Shown here: in pieces, positions 29,245 through 36,483 of the stretch | How the letters are laid out: every line of letters starts with the position of its first letter | Numbering within the stretch: position 1 is the first letter of the stretch | Assembly: GCF_003612555.1 (NCBI RefSeq) | Contig: NZ_RAZF01000001.1 | Location: 1 to 64,000, forward strand | DNA from: Acutalibacter sp. 1XD8-33 | GTDB taxonomy: Bacteria; Bacillota; Clostridia; Oscillospirales; Acutalibacteraceae | Direction: 5' to 3' | DNA length: 64,000 nt | Position numbers and translations under genes: made by a program | Notes under the pieces: generated by a model | Database searches by the model: none | What the model saw: the letters and a program-made list of their open reading frames with translations, nothing else | Told to the model about the DNA's origin: nothing

Positions 29245-31077
29245 CTATATCCAGTTCTCGTGGGTCTTGATCCATTCTTCCTCCGGCGCGGGCGCGGGTT
29301 CAGGCGGCACCGGGGGCTGGGCGATATCCTCCAGATACAGTTTCCGAACGTCCAAAATATCAGCCGCCGCGGCGGCATACACCTCGCAGTCCAGATAGTG
29401 GTTGTCGCCGTGGGAGTTTTTCTGCACCCATGTCAGCACGTTCTTTTTCCCGGAACGCACATTCACCTTGTGTTCGGCGGTCACCTGTTCAGCATATTCC
29501 CGGTCGCAGCCCTGATACACCATCCAGCTCCCTTTGTCCGCGTTTTTCTTGTGCATCCGGCCCGCTATCATATCCTTGTATAGCCCGGTATTCACCAGTA
29601 CCATCTGCATACCGTGGGCCCGGCTGGTGGGCCGGTTCACCTGAGTAATACGGTAGTGGTCGTTCATGGCCCCGCTGGCCCCCTTGCTGGGCAGTGCCCA
29701 CTCAGAATTTTCCGAGCAGAAGTCATACACCATATCAGTATCATAACCGCTGTCGATGAGGCAGAGGTTCACCACCATCGGCGCGCCGCCGTCCTCTCGC
29801 TGGTACTGCAGATTCATGACATGCTCCACATCCGCAAGGCTCAGCGCCTGGCCGTGGGCGATGTTCTGAGAGGTGATGTAGCTGCCCCAGGCCCGGATGG
29901 TCCAATACACACAGGTCTTTTGCACGTCTACCCCGGCAGTAAGCAGCTTGGCCCAGGAGGGAACCACCAGCTCCGGCACATGGGTCTGTCGCTCCAGTAC
30001 CAGGTCGGCGTCAGTCTTGAGGGCTGTGTCCTCCCAGGGCTCTGCCATCCAGGAATTGATGAAGTTCTGATGGGATTCCGGGTCGTGTCGGCTCTTGAAG
30101 TATTCTTTGGCGATATCCGCGAACCGCACAAAGGGAGAGTAAAAGGTGTTGATCCAGAAGCCCACCCGCTTTCCGTGGGGGCTGTTCTGTTTGACCACCC
30201 GCCACTCCCCGAGCCTCAGCATCTGCCCCTTGTGCTGGTCTGTGATAACCCCGCCGCACTCCGGGCAGGCGTACACCGCCAGCTCCGCCCGGTCAACATA
30301 AGACATGCCCTCATCATTGGGGAACTTGAGGTTTGCCCACTTGAACTCTATCATCTTCCCACAATGGGGGCAGGGGACAAAGTAGTGTTTCTCGATGTCA
30401 CAGTTCTGCAGGGCTTTCCAGACGTGCCCGGTGGTGATGGTAGGGGTACTGGTGATAAATATCTTGCGGTTCTGGAAGGTCTTGGTGCGCTCCCGTGCCA
30501 GGGCGATAGGGTCCGCCTCTTTGGCGCTGGCGCCGGGGTACTTGTCCACCTCATCCAGGAAAAGAAAACGGATAGCCTTGCTGGCCAGGTTCGAGGGAGA
30601 GTTGGAGCCCACCAGGCTCAGGTACATCCCGTCAAACTGAAGCTCCAGCTTTTTGCTCTCCAACGCCTGGTACCGCTCCCGCAAGGATGGCGAGGCCAGC
30701 ACCATCGGCACGATACGGTTTTTGGAGATGCTCTCTGCCAACACGTCAGATGGATACACTACCATTGTGGGGGACGGGTCCTGCTGGATGATGTAGCCCA
30801 GGGCATTGAGGATCGCCTCTGTGCCGCCCAGCTGGGCTGACTTGCACAGCACAATTTCCTCTGTTTCGTAGTCCAGCAGCGCGTCCATGATGCCCACCAG
30901 ATACGGTGTCATCTCATTGCGCCAGGGGCCGGGGAGGGCGCTGGTCTTGCTGTCCAGCATACGATACTTCTCGGCCCATTCAGATACAGTTAAGTCCTCC
31001 GGGGGCATGAGGCTTTCCAGGGCCTTGCGCTGGTAATCTGTCACCGGGTACTTGCGTATCCGAGGGGAGCGTTTCAT
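29245..31077 (-). CDS. Terminase large subunit (gpA family)
   Basis: A 610-aa protein of the lambda gpA-type terminase family. The N-terminal ATPase has a Walker A-like CKSAQLGGTEA (78-88) and Walker B FLFLDEVD (171-178). A C-terminal nuclease domain carries DSGYDTDMVYDFC and HYLDCEVYAAAAADILDV. It packages DNA into the prohead and cleaves it. Lambda-type gpA terminases usually cut at cos sites, so cos ends are likely (inference). ATGA overlap with the small subunit gene. Confidence 0.95.
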   Translation of the reverse strand: MKRSPRIRKYPVTDYQRKALESLMPPEDLTVSEWAEKYRMLDSKTSALPGPWRNEMTPYLVGIMDALLDYETEEIVLCKSAQLGGTEAILNALGYIIQQDPSPTMVVYPSDVLAESISKNRIVPMVLASPSLRERYQALESKKLELQFDGMYLSLVGSNSPSNLASKAIRFLFLDEVDKYPGASAKEADPIALARERTKTFQNRKIFITSTPTITTGHVWKALQNCDIEKHYFVPCPHCGKMIEFKWANLKFPNDEGMSYVDRAELAVYACPECGGVITDQHKGQMLRLGEWRVVKQNSPHGKRVGFWINTFYSPFVRFADIAKEYFKSRHDPESHQNFINSWMAEPWEDTALKTDADLVLERQTHVPELVVPSWAKLLTAGVDVQKTCVYWTIRAWGSYITSQNIAHGQALSLADVEHVMNLQYQREDGGAPMVVNLCLIDSGYDTDMVYDFCSENSEWALPSKGASGAMNDHYRITQVNRPTSRAHGMQMVLVNTGLYKDMIAGRMHKKNADKGSWMVYQGCDREYAEQVTAEHKVNVRSGKKNVLTWVQKNSHGDNHYLDCEVYAAAAADILDVRKLYLEDIAQPPVPPEPAPAPEEEWIKTHENWI

Positions 31078-31709
31078 TTTGCACCAGTCCCTTTGATCTG
31101 GCTCTCATCCACACCCGCCACCACAAAGGCCCGGAGCAGCTGAGTCACGCCCCCCTGCATCTCCTTTTCAATGCGCCGGGCCTCTGTGGGCTCCACCGCC
31201 CCGCCGATCCGGCTGATCAGCCGCCCCGGCAAAGACAGCGCAAACTTCTTAAAAGCCACGAAGAACCGGGCGTAGTCCAGGGTCGCTTCCTCCACGGGGA
31301 TGTATTTTCCCGCAGCTATGTCCAGCTTTAGGCGGTGCAGTTCATTTTGGGTACCCTTGAGGGCCAGGTCGGCCTCCAGCTTCTGCTGCTTCAGCTCCTG
31401 CTCCCTCTCGGAGCCGGTCTTGCCGTGGGCGGCGTCCCGCAGGTAGCGGATGTACGCCTGGATGGTGGGCACCAAGTCATACTGCCGGCCGTTGGAGGTT
31501 TCTGTGGCCGGGAGCACACCGTCCTTTGTCAGTTGCTGGATGTGCCGCTCCCCCACACCGAACAGCTTTGCAATGACGCGGGTGGGATACATGGAGCCGC
31601 CGGTTATTTCGCCATTTGCACTCACGATGAGTTCAACTCCTTCCAAAATCAATTCCAGGGTATCGAGCGCAAGATTGCGCCGGTTGGTTTTTTGCCGTCC
31701 CCTGCTCAT
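31074..31709 (-). CDS. Terminase small subunit (Nu1-like)
   Basis: A 211-aa protein with an N-terminal winged HTH (TRVIAKLFGVGERHIQQLTKDGVLPATETSNGRQYDLVPTIQAYIRYLRD) as in lambda Nu1. A helical oligomerisation region (EQELKQQKLEADLALKGTQNELHRLKLDIAAG) follows. It recognises the packaging site and recruits the large subunit. It overlaps the neighbouring genes by four bases at each end. Confidence 0.9.
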   Translation of the reverse strand: MSRGRQKTNRRNLALDTLELILEGVELIVSANGEITGGSMYPTRVIAKLFGVGERHIQQLTKDGVLPATETSNGRQYDLVPTIQAYIRYLRDAAHGKTGSEREQELKQQKLEADLALKGTQNELHRLKLDIAAGKYIPVEEATLDYARFFVAFKKFALSLPGRLISRIGGAVEPTEARRIEKEMQGGVTQLLRAFVVAGVDESQIKGTGAK

Positions 31710-33073
31710 AACCTCACCGCTTTCTCCCCGGTGTATTCCTCCCAGCGCCGAACGATGACATCACAGTTGCGCTCATCCAGTTCCATGAGGTAGGCCGTGC
31801 GGCCCAGCTGCTCACAGGCCATGAGCGTGGATCCGCTGCCGGCAAAGAAATCACCTACACACCACTCCGGCTTGCTGGAATTGTTCACCAGCCTGCCAAC
31901 CAGGGAGACCGGCTTCATGGTGGGGTGCATATCGTTCCGGCTGGGCCGTTTTTCGTAGAGGACGGTGGTCAGGTCTTTGTACTGCTTGACGTAGCCCTCC
32001 ACAAAGGTCAGCAGTTCCTGCTTGCTCATTTTCTTAAAGTTCGGCTCATCCTCCAGAAGGATGGTATCCTGGGAGCGGTCATTGATAAAGTAATGGCCCG
32101 CCCCTTCCTTCCAGCCGTACAGAATAGGCTCGTGCCGCCATTGATAATCCTGCCGGCCGAGGACAAAGCTGGACTTTTCCCAGATAAGGCATTGCGCCAG
32201 CTTAAAGCCCGAATCGCTGAACGCCTCCCGGAACTTGGTGCCGGTGCTTTCCGCATGGAAGATGTAGGCAGCCGCGCCCTTCTTCATCACGTCAAAGGCG
32301 CAGCGGAACGCCGCCCGAAGGAATTTGTAAAAGTCGGCGGAGGTCATCTTGTCGTTCTTTATCTCGCTGGTGGCCCTGGGGCCTGTCTGGCCCAGGTAAT
32401 TTTTCAGGAACACGGCCTTGCCGCCGTAGTCCACGTTGTAGGGCGGGTCTGTTACCAGCAAGTCCAGCTGGGCGCCGTTCATGAGAAGGGCCACGTCCTC
32501 ACTCTCGGTGGCGTCGCCGCACAGCAGACGGTGGCGGCCCAGCTGCCAGATCTCTCCCCGGTTGGTGACGGGAGTCTGGATCTCAGCCGCCGCAGCATCC
32601 GGGTCGAATTCATCATCCTGGGCCTCATCGGGAATGTCCAGGGACTGTATCAGGTCCTCCAGCTCGTTCCGGGTGAAGCCCGCAGCGGTGAAGTCATAGC
32701 CGTCCAGATCCAGGCCCACCAGGATCTCCTTCAGCTTCTCAGTGTCCCAGCGCCCGGAAATCTTATTGAGGGCAAGGTTGGCCATGCGCTCCTTGTTCTT
32801 GTCCTGGATGTTCACCACGACTACACTTGCCTCGGTGTAGCCCAGGTCCATCATCACCCGGCGGCGCTGATGCCCGCCGATGATGGTGCCGTCAAAGTTC
32901 ACCACGATGGGCTCCACGTAGGTGTTCTCCTGGATGCTTTTCTTCAGGGCCTCGTACTCCGGGTCGCCGGGGGCCAAAGGTTCTCGGGGGTTGTAGTCCG
33001 CGGGGACCAGGTCAGCCAGCCGACGGACTTCCATCTTCATGTCGGCCCCGGCGGTCATGGGGGTGATTTCCAT
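31706..33073 (-). CDS. ParB-domain DNA methyltransferase
   Basis: A 455-aa two-domain protein. Residues ~14-145 form a ParB/Sulfiredoxin-like N-domain with IIGGHQRRRV (64-73). Residues ~170-455 form an N6-adenine or N4-cytosine methyltransferase with TDPPYNVDYGG (DPPY at 209-212) and, near the C-terminus, the SAM-binding FFAGSGSTLMACE; the order is that of the beta class. Such fused enzymes are common next to phage terminases and may methylate phage DNA against restriction or during packaging. The ATG at 33073 follows AAAGGAGG; the open frame continues upstream without a start signal. Confidence 0.92.
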   Translation of the reverse strand: MEITPMTAGADMKMEVRRLADLVPADYNPREPLAPGDPEYEALKKSIQENTYVEPIVVNFDGTIIGGHQRRRVMMDLGYTEASVVVVNIQDKNKERMANLALNKISGRWDTEKLKEILVGLDLDGYDFTAAGFTRNELEDLIQSLDIPDEAQDDEFDPDAAAAEIQTPVTNRGEIWQLGRHRLLCGDATESEDVALLMNGAQLDLLVTDPPYNVDYGGKAVFLKNYLGQTGPRATSEIKNDKMTSADFYKFLRAAFRCAFDVMKKGAAAYIFHAESTGTKFREAFSDSGFKLAQCLIWEKSSFVLGRQDYQWRHEPILYGWKEGAGHYFINDRSQDTILLEDEPNFKKMSKQELLTFVEGYVKQYKDLTTVLYEKRPSRNDMHPTMKPVSLVGRLVNNSSKPEWCVGDFFAGSGSTLMACEQLGRTAYLMELDERNCDVIVRRWEEYTGEKAVRL

Positions 33074-33086
33074 ATGGTTTCCTCCT

Positions 33087-33557
33087 TTAGACGCCCCTGC
33101 GCCATATCTCCGAGAGGTTTTCCAGGGCCCGCAAAACTTCCTTGCGGGTCTTGCTGGCTTCCTCGGGGAGAGGCTGGGCGGCGTCAAATTCGTTTATGTA
33201 CCCTCGGATGATATCCTCTATCACAAAGCCGCTGAGGTCGTCCTGAGCGGGGGCCTTGTTCCCGGCCTTGTCGTCCCAATATTCACTTGCCCCCACCTTG
33301 CGCGGGGCGGTGCCGAAGGCGCTCACCCATTCCGGCAGGCTCTCGTTCACGGCGTCAAACCGCAAGCCCCACTTGCGGCATGCATCCACCGCTGCCTGGA
33401 GCAGCTCCCCCTCCCGGCAGGTCCAGAGTATCAGAGCCGCGCCGGATCTCTGGGCTATCAGGGCCTCGGATATGACCCTCCAGTTGGGCTTGCCGATGCC
33501 GGGGTAGGAGTTGGTGCATATGCACCCGTCAAAATCTATCGCTATCACTTTTCTCAT
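33087..33557 (-). CDS. HAD-superfamily phosphatase-like protein
   Basis: A 156-aa protein with the HAD motif I IAIDFDGCICTNSYP (D8 and D10). A central GAALILWTCREGELLQAAVDACRKWGLRFDAVNE supplies motif II (Thr in WTCR), and a DD-containing SEYWDDKAGNK supplies the acidic motif. Phage members of this type hydrolyse phosphate esters; the substrate here is not known. It is the first gene after the long non-coding leader, so it is probably the first gene of the late transcript. Confidence 0.82.
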   Translation of the reverse strand: MRKVIAIDFDGCICTNSYPGIGKPNWRVISEALIAQRSGAALILWTCREGELLQAAVDACRKWGLRFDAVNESLPEWVSAFGTAPRKVGASEYWDDKAGNKAPAQDDLSGFVIEDIIRGYINEFDAAQPLPEEASKTRKEVLRALENLSEIWRRGV

Positions 33558-34133
33558 GGCTGGGCTCCTTTGGGGGGAAAATCAGGGGCAAACGAAGCGA
33601 AGTGGCGTTTTCAAAATTCTTTTCATGCACAAAATCCGCGGGGTCACGCGGCCGCATTGGGTGCCTGGGTCAGGTAGTACCTACTCATGGGGAGGCCATA
33701 GCGGCCTCACAGACGCGCTCTGGCGGCCCTTGTGGGCCTCTCATGTGTACGCGCCTCTCCCTGTGTGTGCTGCCTGTCAGCGGCCTTGTCAAGCCCTCTG
33801 CTGTGCGCCCTCTCATGTGTCTTGCTTGCTGTGTGTGCTATGCTATGACACATGGCCTGGGCCTATGGCTGGTGCCTGTGTGTAAGTGCGCTGTCCCTCA
33901 TGTTAGCTGGGCCATGCTGGCCCCTTGCTATGGGGAGTATACAGAATAACCCCCATATGTAGGCCCTGTGTACCCCCAGAAATTCGGGGCTATACACGGC
34001 CCCGCCATATAGGGGTGCGCTTTTGCGGGTGGGCCTCCAAGGGTAACACACAGCGCCCCATGCCAAGCTGCACGGGGCGCTAGTGGGAGGACAACCACAT
34101 GGATGAGCCTGCTATCTGCGGGCCCTAGTATTT
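33558..34133. other. Gene-free region: long late leader, possible packaging or RNA element
   Basis: About 580 bases without a credible gene; open frames here lack ribosome sites. CCTCTCATGTGT occurs twice (33737 and 33809), CTGTGTGTGCT also recurs, and several GGCC-rich palindromes are present. It lies between a candidate late promoter (34134-34164, minus strand) and the first late gene, near the terminase genes. It may contain the cos/packaging site or a structured leader. Confidence 0.5.
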
Positions 34134-34164
34134 ATTATATCGTGCGCTTTGTGCGTTTGGTGCG
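34134..34164 (-). promoter_or_regulatory. Candidate activator-dependent late promoter
   Basis: On the minus strand a perfect TATAAT (34139-34134) is preceded not by a -35 box but by three direct CGCAC repeats spaced exactly 9 bp apart (34164-34160, 34155-34151, 34146-34142). Phased repeats at the -35 position are expected for a promoter switched on by a bound activator. The regulator gene ends just upstream at 34175. Confidence 0.65.
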
Positions 34165-34174
34165 AAAAGTGACT

Positions 34175-34543
34175 TTATTTTAAATTTTCAAAGAGCTTGT
34201 AATAATGGCGCTTGACGGAGTACACAGATACCCGGTGCCCTATTTTCGCGGCCACTTGTTCCCAGCTCATGCCCTGAAGCACCCTATAATCCACGATTCT
34301 ACGAAGCCTGCTGTTAGGCAACCCCCTTATAAATCCCTCTATTTCTTCTTTTTGTGCTTGTAACCCGGCCTTAACCGCCAGTAGTTCAGGCTGGATGCCG
34401 CGTATGGAAACCGTATGCTGTGTAAAGGGGAACTCTGACCCACTGCCGGACACGGTATCCGTTACAGGCTGATGCAGCTTGCGTTCTACGTCCTCCAGCT
34501 CCCGACAGATATCCGGGTACTGCTCTAAAAGTTCTTTAGTCAT
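34175..34543 (-). CDS. ArpU/RinA-like late transcription regulator
   Basis: A 122-aa protein. The N-terminus is helical (ELLEQYPDICRELEDVERKLHQP). The C-terminus is a sigma-region-4-like HTH (RLRRIVDYRVLQGMSWEQVAAKIGHRVSVYSVKRHYYKLFENL). This is the pattern of ArpU/RinA/LtrC-type activators of late genes. The ATG at 34543 follows GGGGGAGC. It is the last gene before the late leader and probably activates the promoter at 34134-34164. Confidence 0.8.
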   Translation of the reverse strand: MTKELLEQYPDICRELEDVERKLHQPVTDTVSGSGSEFPFTQHTVSIRGIQPELLAVKAGLQAQKEEIEGFIRGLPNSRLRRIVDYRVLQGMSWEQVAAKIGHRVSVYSVKRHYYKLFENLK

Positions 34544-34571
34544 TGGAAAGCTCCCCCTTTTTGCTGAAATT

Positions 34572-35930
34572 TCACGCTGTGTATTTCTCAATCCGGGCCT
34601 TAAGGGCCTCCATCATGGACGCCTGCTCATCGGCCTTGATTTTCAAGGACTGCATGGCCTCTTCCTCCACGGTACCCTCTGCTACCAAGTAGATGATGCT
34701 GGTAGTCGATCTTTGCCCCTGGCGATAGAGGCGGTCATTGAACTGTTCGTCAAGTTCTAAATCATAAGTGGGCCCAAACCAGACGATAATGTGCCCTCCG
34801 TCCTGCAGGTTCAGGCCATGCCCTGCCCCGGCAGGATGCGCCAGCAGGATGGGTATCTCTCCCCGGTTCCAGGCGGCTATGGTGCTGCTGTCCTTCATCT
34901 GTACCGCTTGCGGGAACCGGGCTAGGATGCGGTCCCGCTCATGCTGGAAGCGATAGGCGACCAGAACTGGCTCTCCATTCGCCTCGGCTATGATATCTTC
35001 CAGGGCATCCAGCTTTTCGCAGTGAATCTCACGCGCCCTGTGGTCGTCATCATACACCGCACCGCCGGCAAGCTGTAGGAGTTTACCGTTGACGGCTGCG
35101 GCACTGGCCGCGTCTATGGTACAATCGGCCAGGGGAAGAACCGCCTCCCGCTCCAGCTGCTCATACTGGGCTTTGGATGCGTGGGAGAGAATGACGGGCC
35201 GGTTTGTTACCACCAGCTCTGGCATCTCCAGGTTGCCATCTGTTTCCAGGCTGACACAGATGTCAGAAATGCGCTCCGTGATTTCTTCCTCTGCCCCTGG
35301 CCGGGGATCCCAATCAAACACCACATAACCGTTGCGGCGACCGGGAGTGAAATACCGGTCTTTGTACCCGCCGTAGGTTTCCCCCAGCCGCTTTCCACGG
35401 TCCAGAAGGTACACCTGCGCCCAGAGGTCAAGGAGACTGCGGGGCCTGGGGGTGCCGGTAAGGCCCCAGATATGCTTAATAAGCGGTCTAACTTTCCGTA
35501 AGGCCCGAAACCGCTTAGAGGTAGGGTTTCGGAAATTGGACAGCTCATCAATAATCACCAGGTCAAAAGGCCAATGTGGGCCATAGTGCTTTACCAGCCA
35601 GGAGACGTTTTCCCGGTTGATGCAGTAGAGGTCTGCATCGGCCTCCAAAGCCGCCAGCCGCTTCTTTGCGTCTCCCAGGACCTTACTCACCCGGAGGTGC
35701 TTCAGGTGGTCCCACTTGGCGCTCTCCCGGCTCCAGGTATCCTCCGCCACTCGCAGGGGTGCAATCACCAATACCTTTGACACCTCGAAGCTGTCGTACA
35801 GAATATGGTCGGCGGCAGTCAGGGCGATAGAAGTTTTTCCCATGCCAGGCTTCAGGAAAAGCCCCGCTGCTGGATGTTCCAGAAGGAAGTCGATACAATA
35901 AGCCTGATAATCATGGGGTATGTACCTCAT
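34572..35930 (-). CDS. SNF2/DEAD-like helicase
   Basis: A 452-aa superfamily 2 helicase of the short phage SNF2 type. Motif I is LKPGMGKTS (27-35), motif II is VIIDELSN (DE rather than DEAD/H, about residue 117-124), motif III is LTGTP, and motif VI is DRLYRQGQRSTTSI. It probably remodels DNA during replication or recombination together with the VRR-NUC nuclease, which it overlaps by four bases. The ATG at 35930 follows GGGAGGGATACCT. Confidence 0.92.
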   Translation of the reverse strand: MRYIPHDYQAYCIDFLLEHPAAGLFLKPGMGKTSIALTAADHILYDSFEVSKVLVIAPLRVAEDTWSRESAKWDHLKHLRVSKVLGDAKKRLAALEADADLYCINRENVSWLVKHYGPHWPFDLVIIDELSNFRNPTSKRFRALRKVRPLIKHIWGLTGTPRPRSLLDLWAQVYLLDRGKRLGETYGGYKDRYFTPGRRNGYVVFDWDPRPGAEEEITERISDICVSLETDGNLEMPELVVTNRPVILSHASKAQYEQLEREAVLPLADCTIDAASAAAVNGKLLQLAGGAVYDDDHRAREIHCEKLDALEDIIAEANGEPVLVAYRFQHERDRILARFPQAVQMKDSSTIAAWNRGEIPILLAHPAGAGHGLNLQDGGHIIVWFGPTYDLELDEQFNDRLYRQGQRSTTSIIYLVAEGTVEEEAMQSLKIKADEQASMMEALKARIEKYTA

Positions 35931-36211
35931 AGGTATCCCTCCCGGATACACGCCATCATGCTGTCTACCGCCGCTTTACTGTCTGGCACGAACACCCAGA
36001 ATCCCAGCTCTCTCAGCTTTTCATGCACTCGCTTCTGCCGGGGCCGTGGCGTTTTTCCTGCATCCTTCGTCTCTGCAAAGCACATCTGACCTCCCGGCAG
36101 GAGAATGAGGCGGTCCGGCACACCAGTGAACCCGGGGCACACCAACTTGAGTGCAAGGCCCCCCGCCTTTTTCACCTGTTTGCGTAGGTATTGCTCTACT
36201 GTTTTTTCCAT
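35927..36211 (-). CDS. VRR-NUC domain nuclease
   Basis: A 94-aa protein consisting of a stand-alone VRR-NUC (PD-(D/E)xK) domain: GGLALKLVCPGFTGVPDRLILLPGGQMCFAETKDAGKTPRPRQKRVHEKLRELGF. The catalytic core is PD in GVPDRLIL and the ExK in FAETK. Phage versions are Holliday-junction or branched-DNA endonucleases. The ATG follows AAGGAG. It lies between the primase and the helicase, the standard order of this replication module. Confidence 0.92.
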   Translation of the reverse strand: MEKTVEQYLRKQVKKAGGLALKLVCPGFTGVPDRLILLPGGQMCFAETKDAGKTPRPRQKRVHEKLRELGFWVFVPDSKAAVDSMMACIREGYL

Positions 36212-36468
36212 GATTCTTTCTCCTTTTCACGGTTGGTATCAAAATGCGGTATCAAAACGTCAATTTTTCCCTTACGCGCGTGTATTAGGCGCATTAGGCG
36301 TGTGTGCGTGTGCGCTTTCCCTTTATTCTCTTTATTTTTAGCCTTATTAACTAAAAACTGATACTTGTGATACCAAAGGCCATGAAGCCTAGCGGCTATT
36401 GGGTTTTCACGGTAGCAGTTTAGTGATACCTTACTGTTACCAGTGATACCAGCGGTATCACTTCTCAT
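36196..36468 (-). CDS. Doubtful small ORF across the iteron region
   Basis: An open frame of 90 codons runs from the last bases of the VapE gene (ATGA overlap) into the nuclease gene. There is no ribosome site upstream of its ATG, the sequence is AT-rich and repetitive, and the GGTATCA repeats run through it. The predicted basic protein (KAKNKENKGKAHTHTRLMRLIHARKGKIDVLIPHFD) matches nothing I recognise. The region is more likely cis-acting DNA. Confidence 0.25.
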   Translation of the reverse strand: MRSDTAGITGNSKVSLNCYRENPIAARLHGLWYHKYQFLVNKAKNKENKGKAHTHTRLMRLIHARKGKIDVLIPHFDTNREKEKESWKKQ

Positions 36469-36483
36469 TGCGGTTTTGATACC
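36235..36483. repeat. Seven GGTATCA iterons: candidate replication origin
   Basis: GGTATCA or its complement TGATACC occurs at 36235, 36248, 36368, 36424, 36444, 36454 and 36477. Both orientations are present, in an AT-rich 250-bp gap between the VapE primase-helicase and VRR-NUC genes. Clustered 7-mers at this position are typical of phage origins recognised by a replication protein. It also contains the inverted pair GCGGTATCAAAACCGC at the 3' end of the VapE gene. Confidence 0.65.

Noticed and set aside
33863-34066. 67-codon minus-strand open frame in the late leader
   Set aside because: It has no ribosome site and no coherent composition; treated as non-coding.
36235-36483. GGTATCA repeats as a possible CRISPR array
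   Set aside because: Units are only 7 bp, in both orientations and at irregular spacing; there are no spacers of constant length or cas genes.
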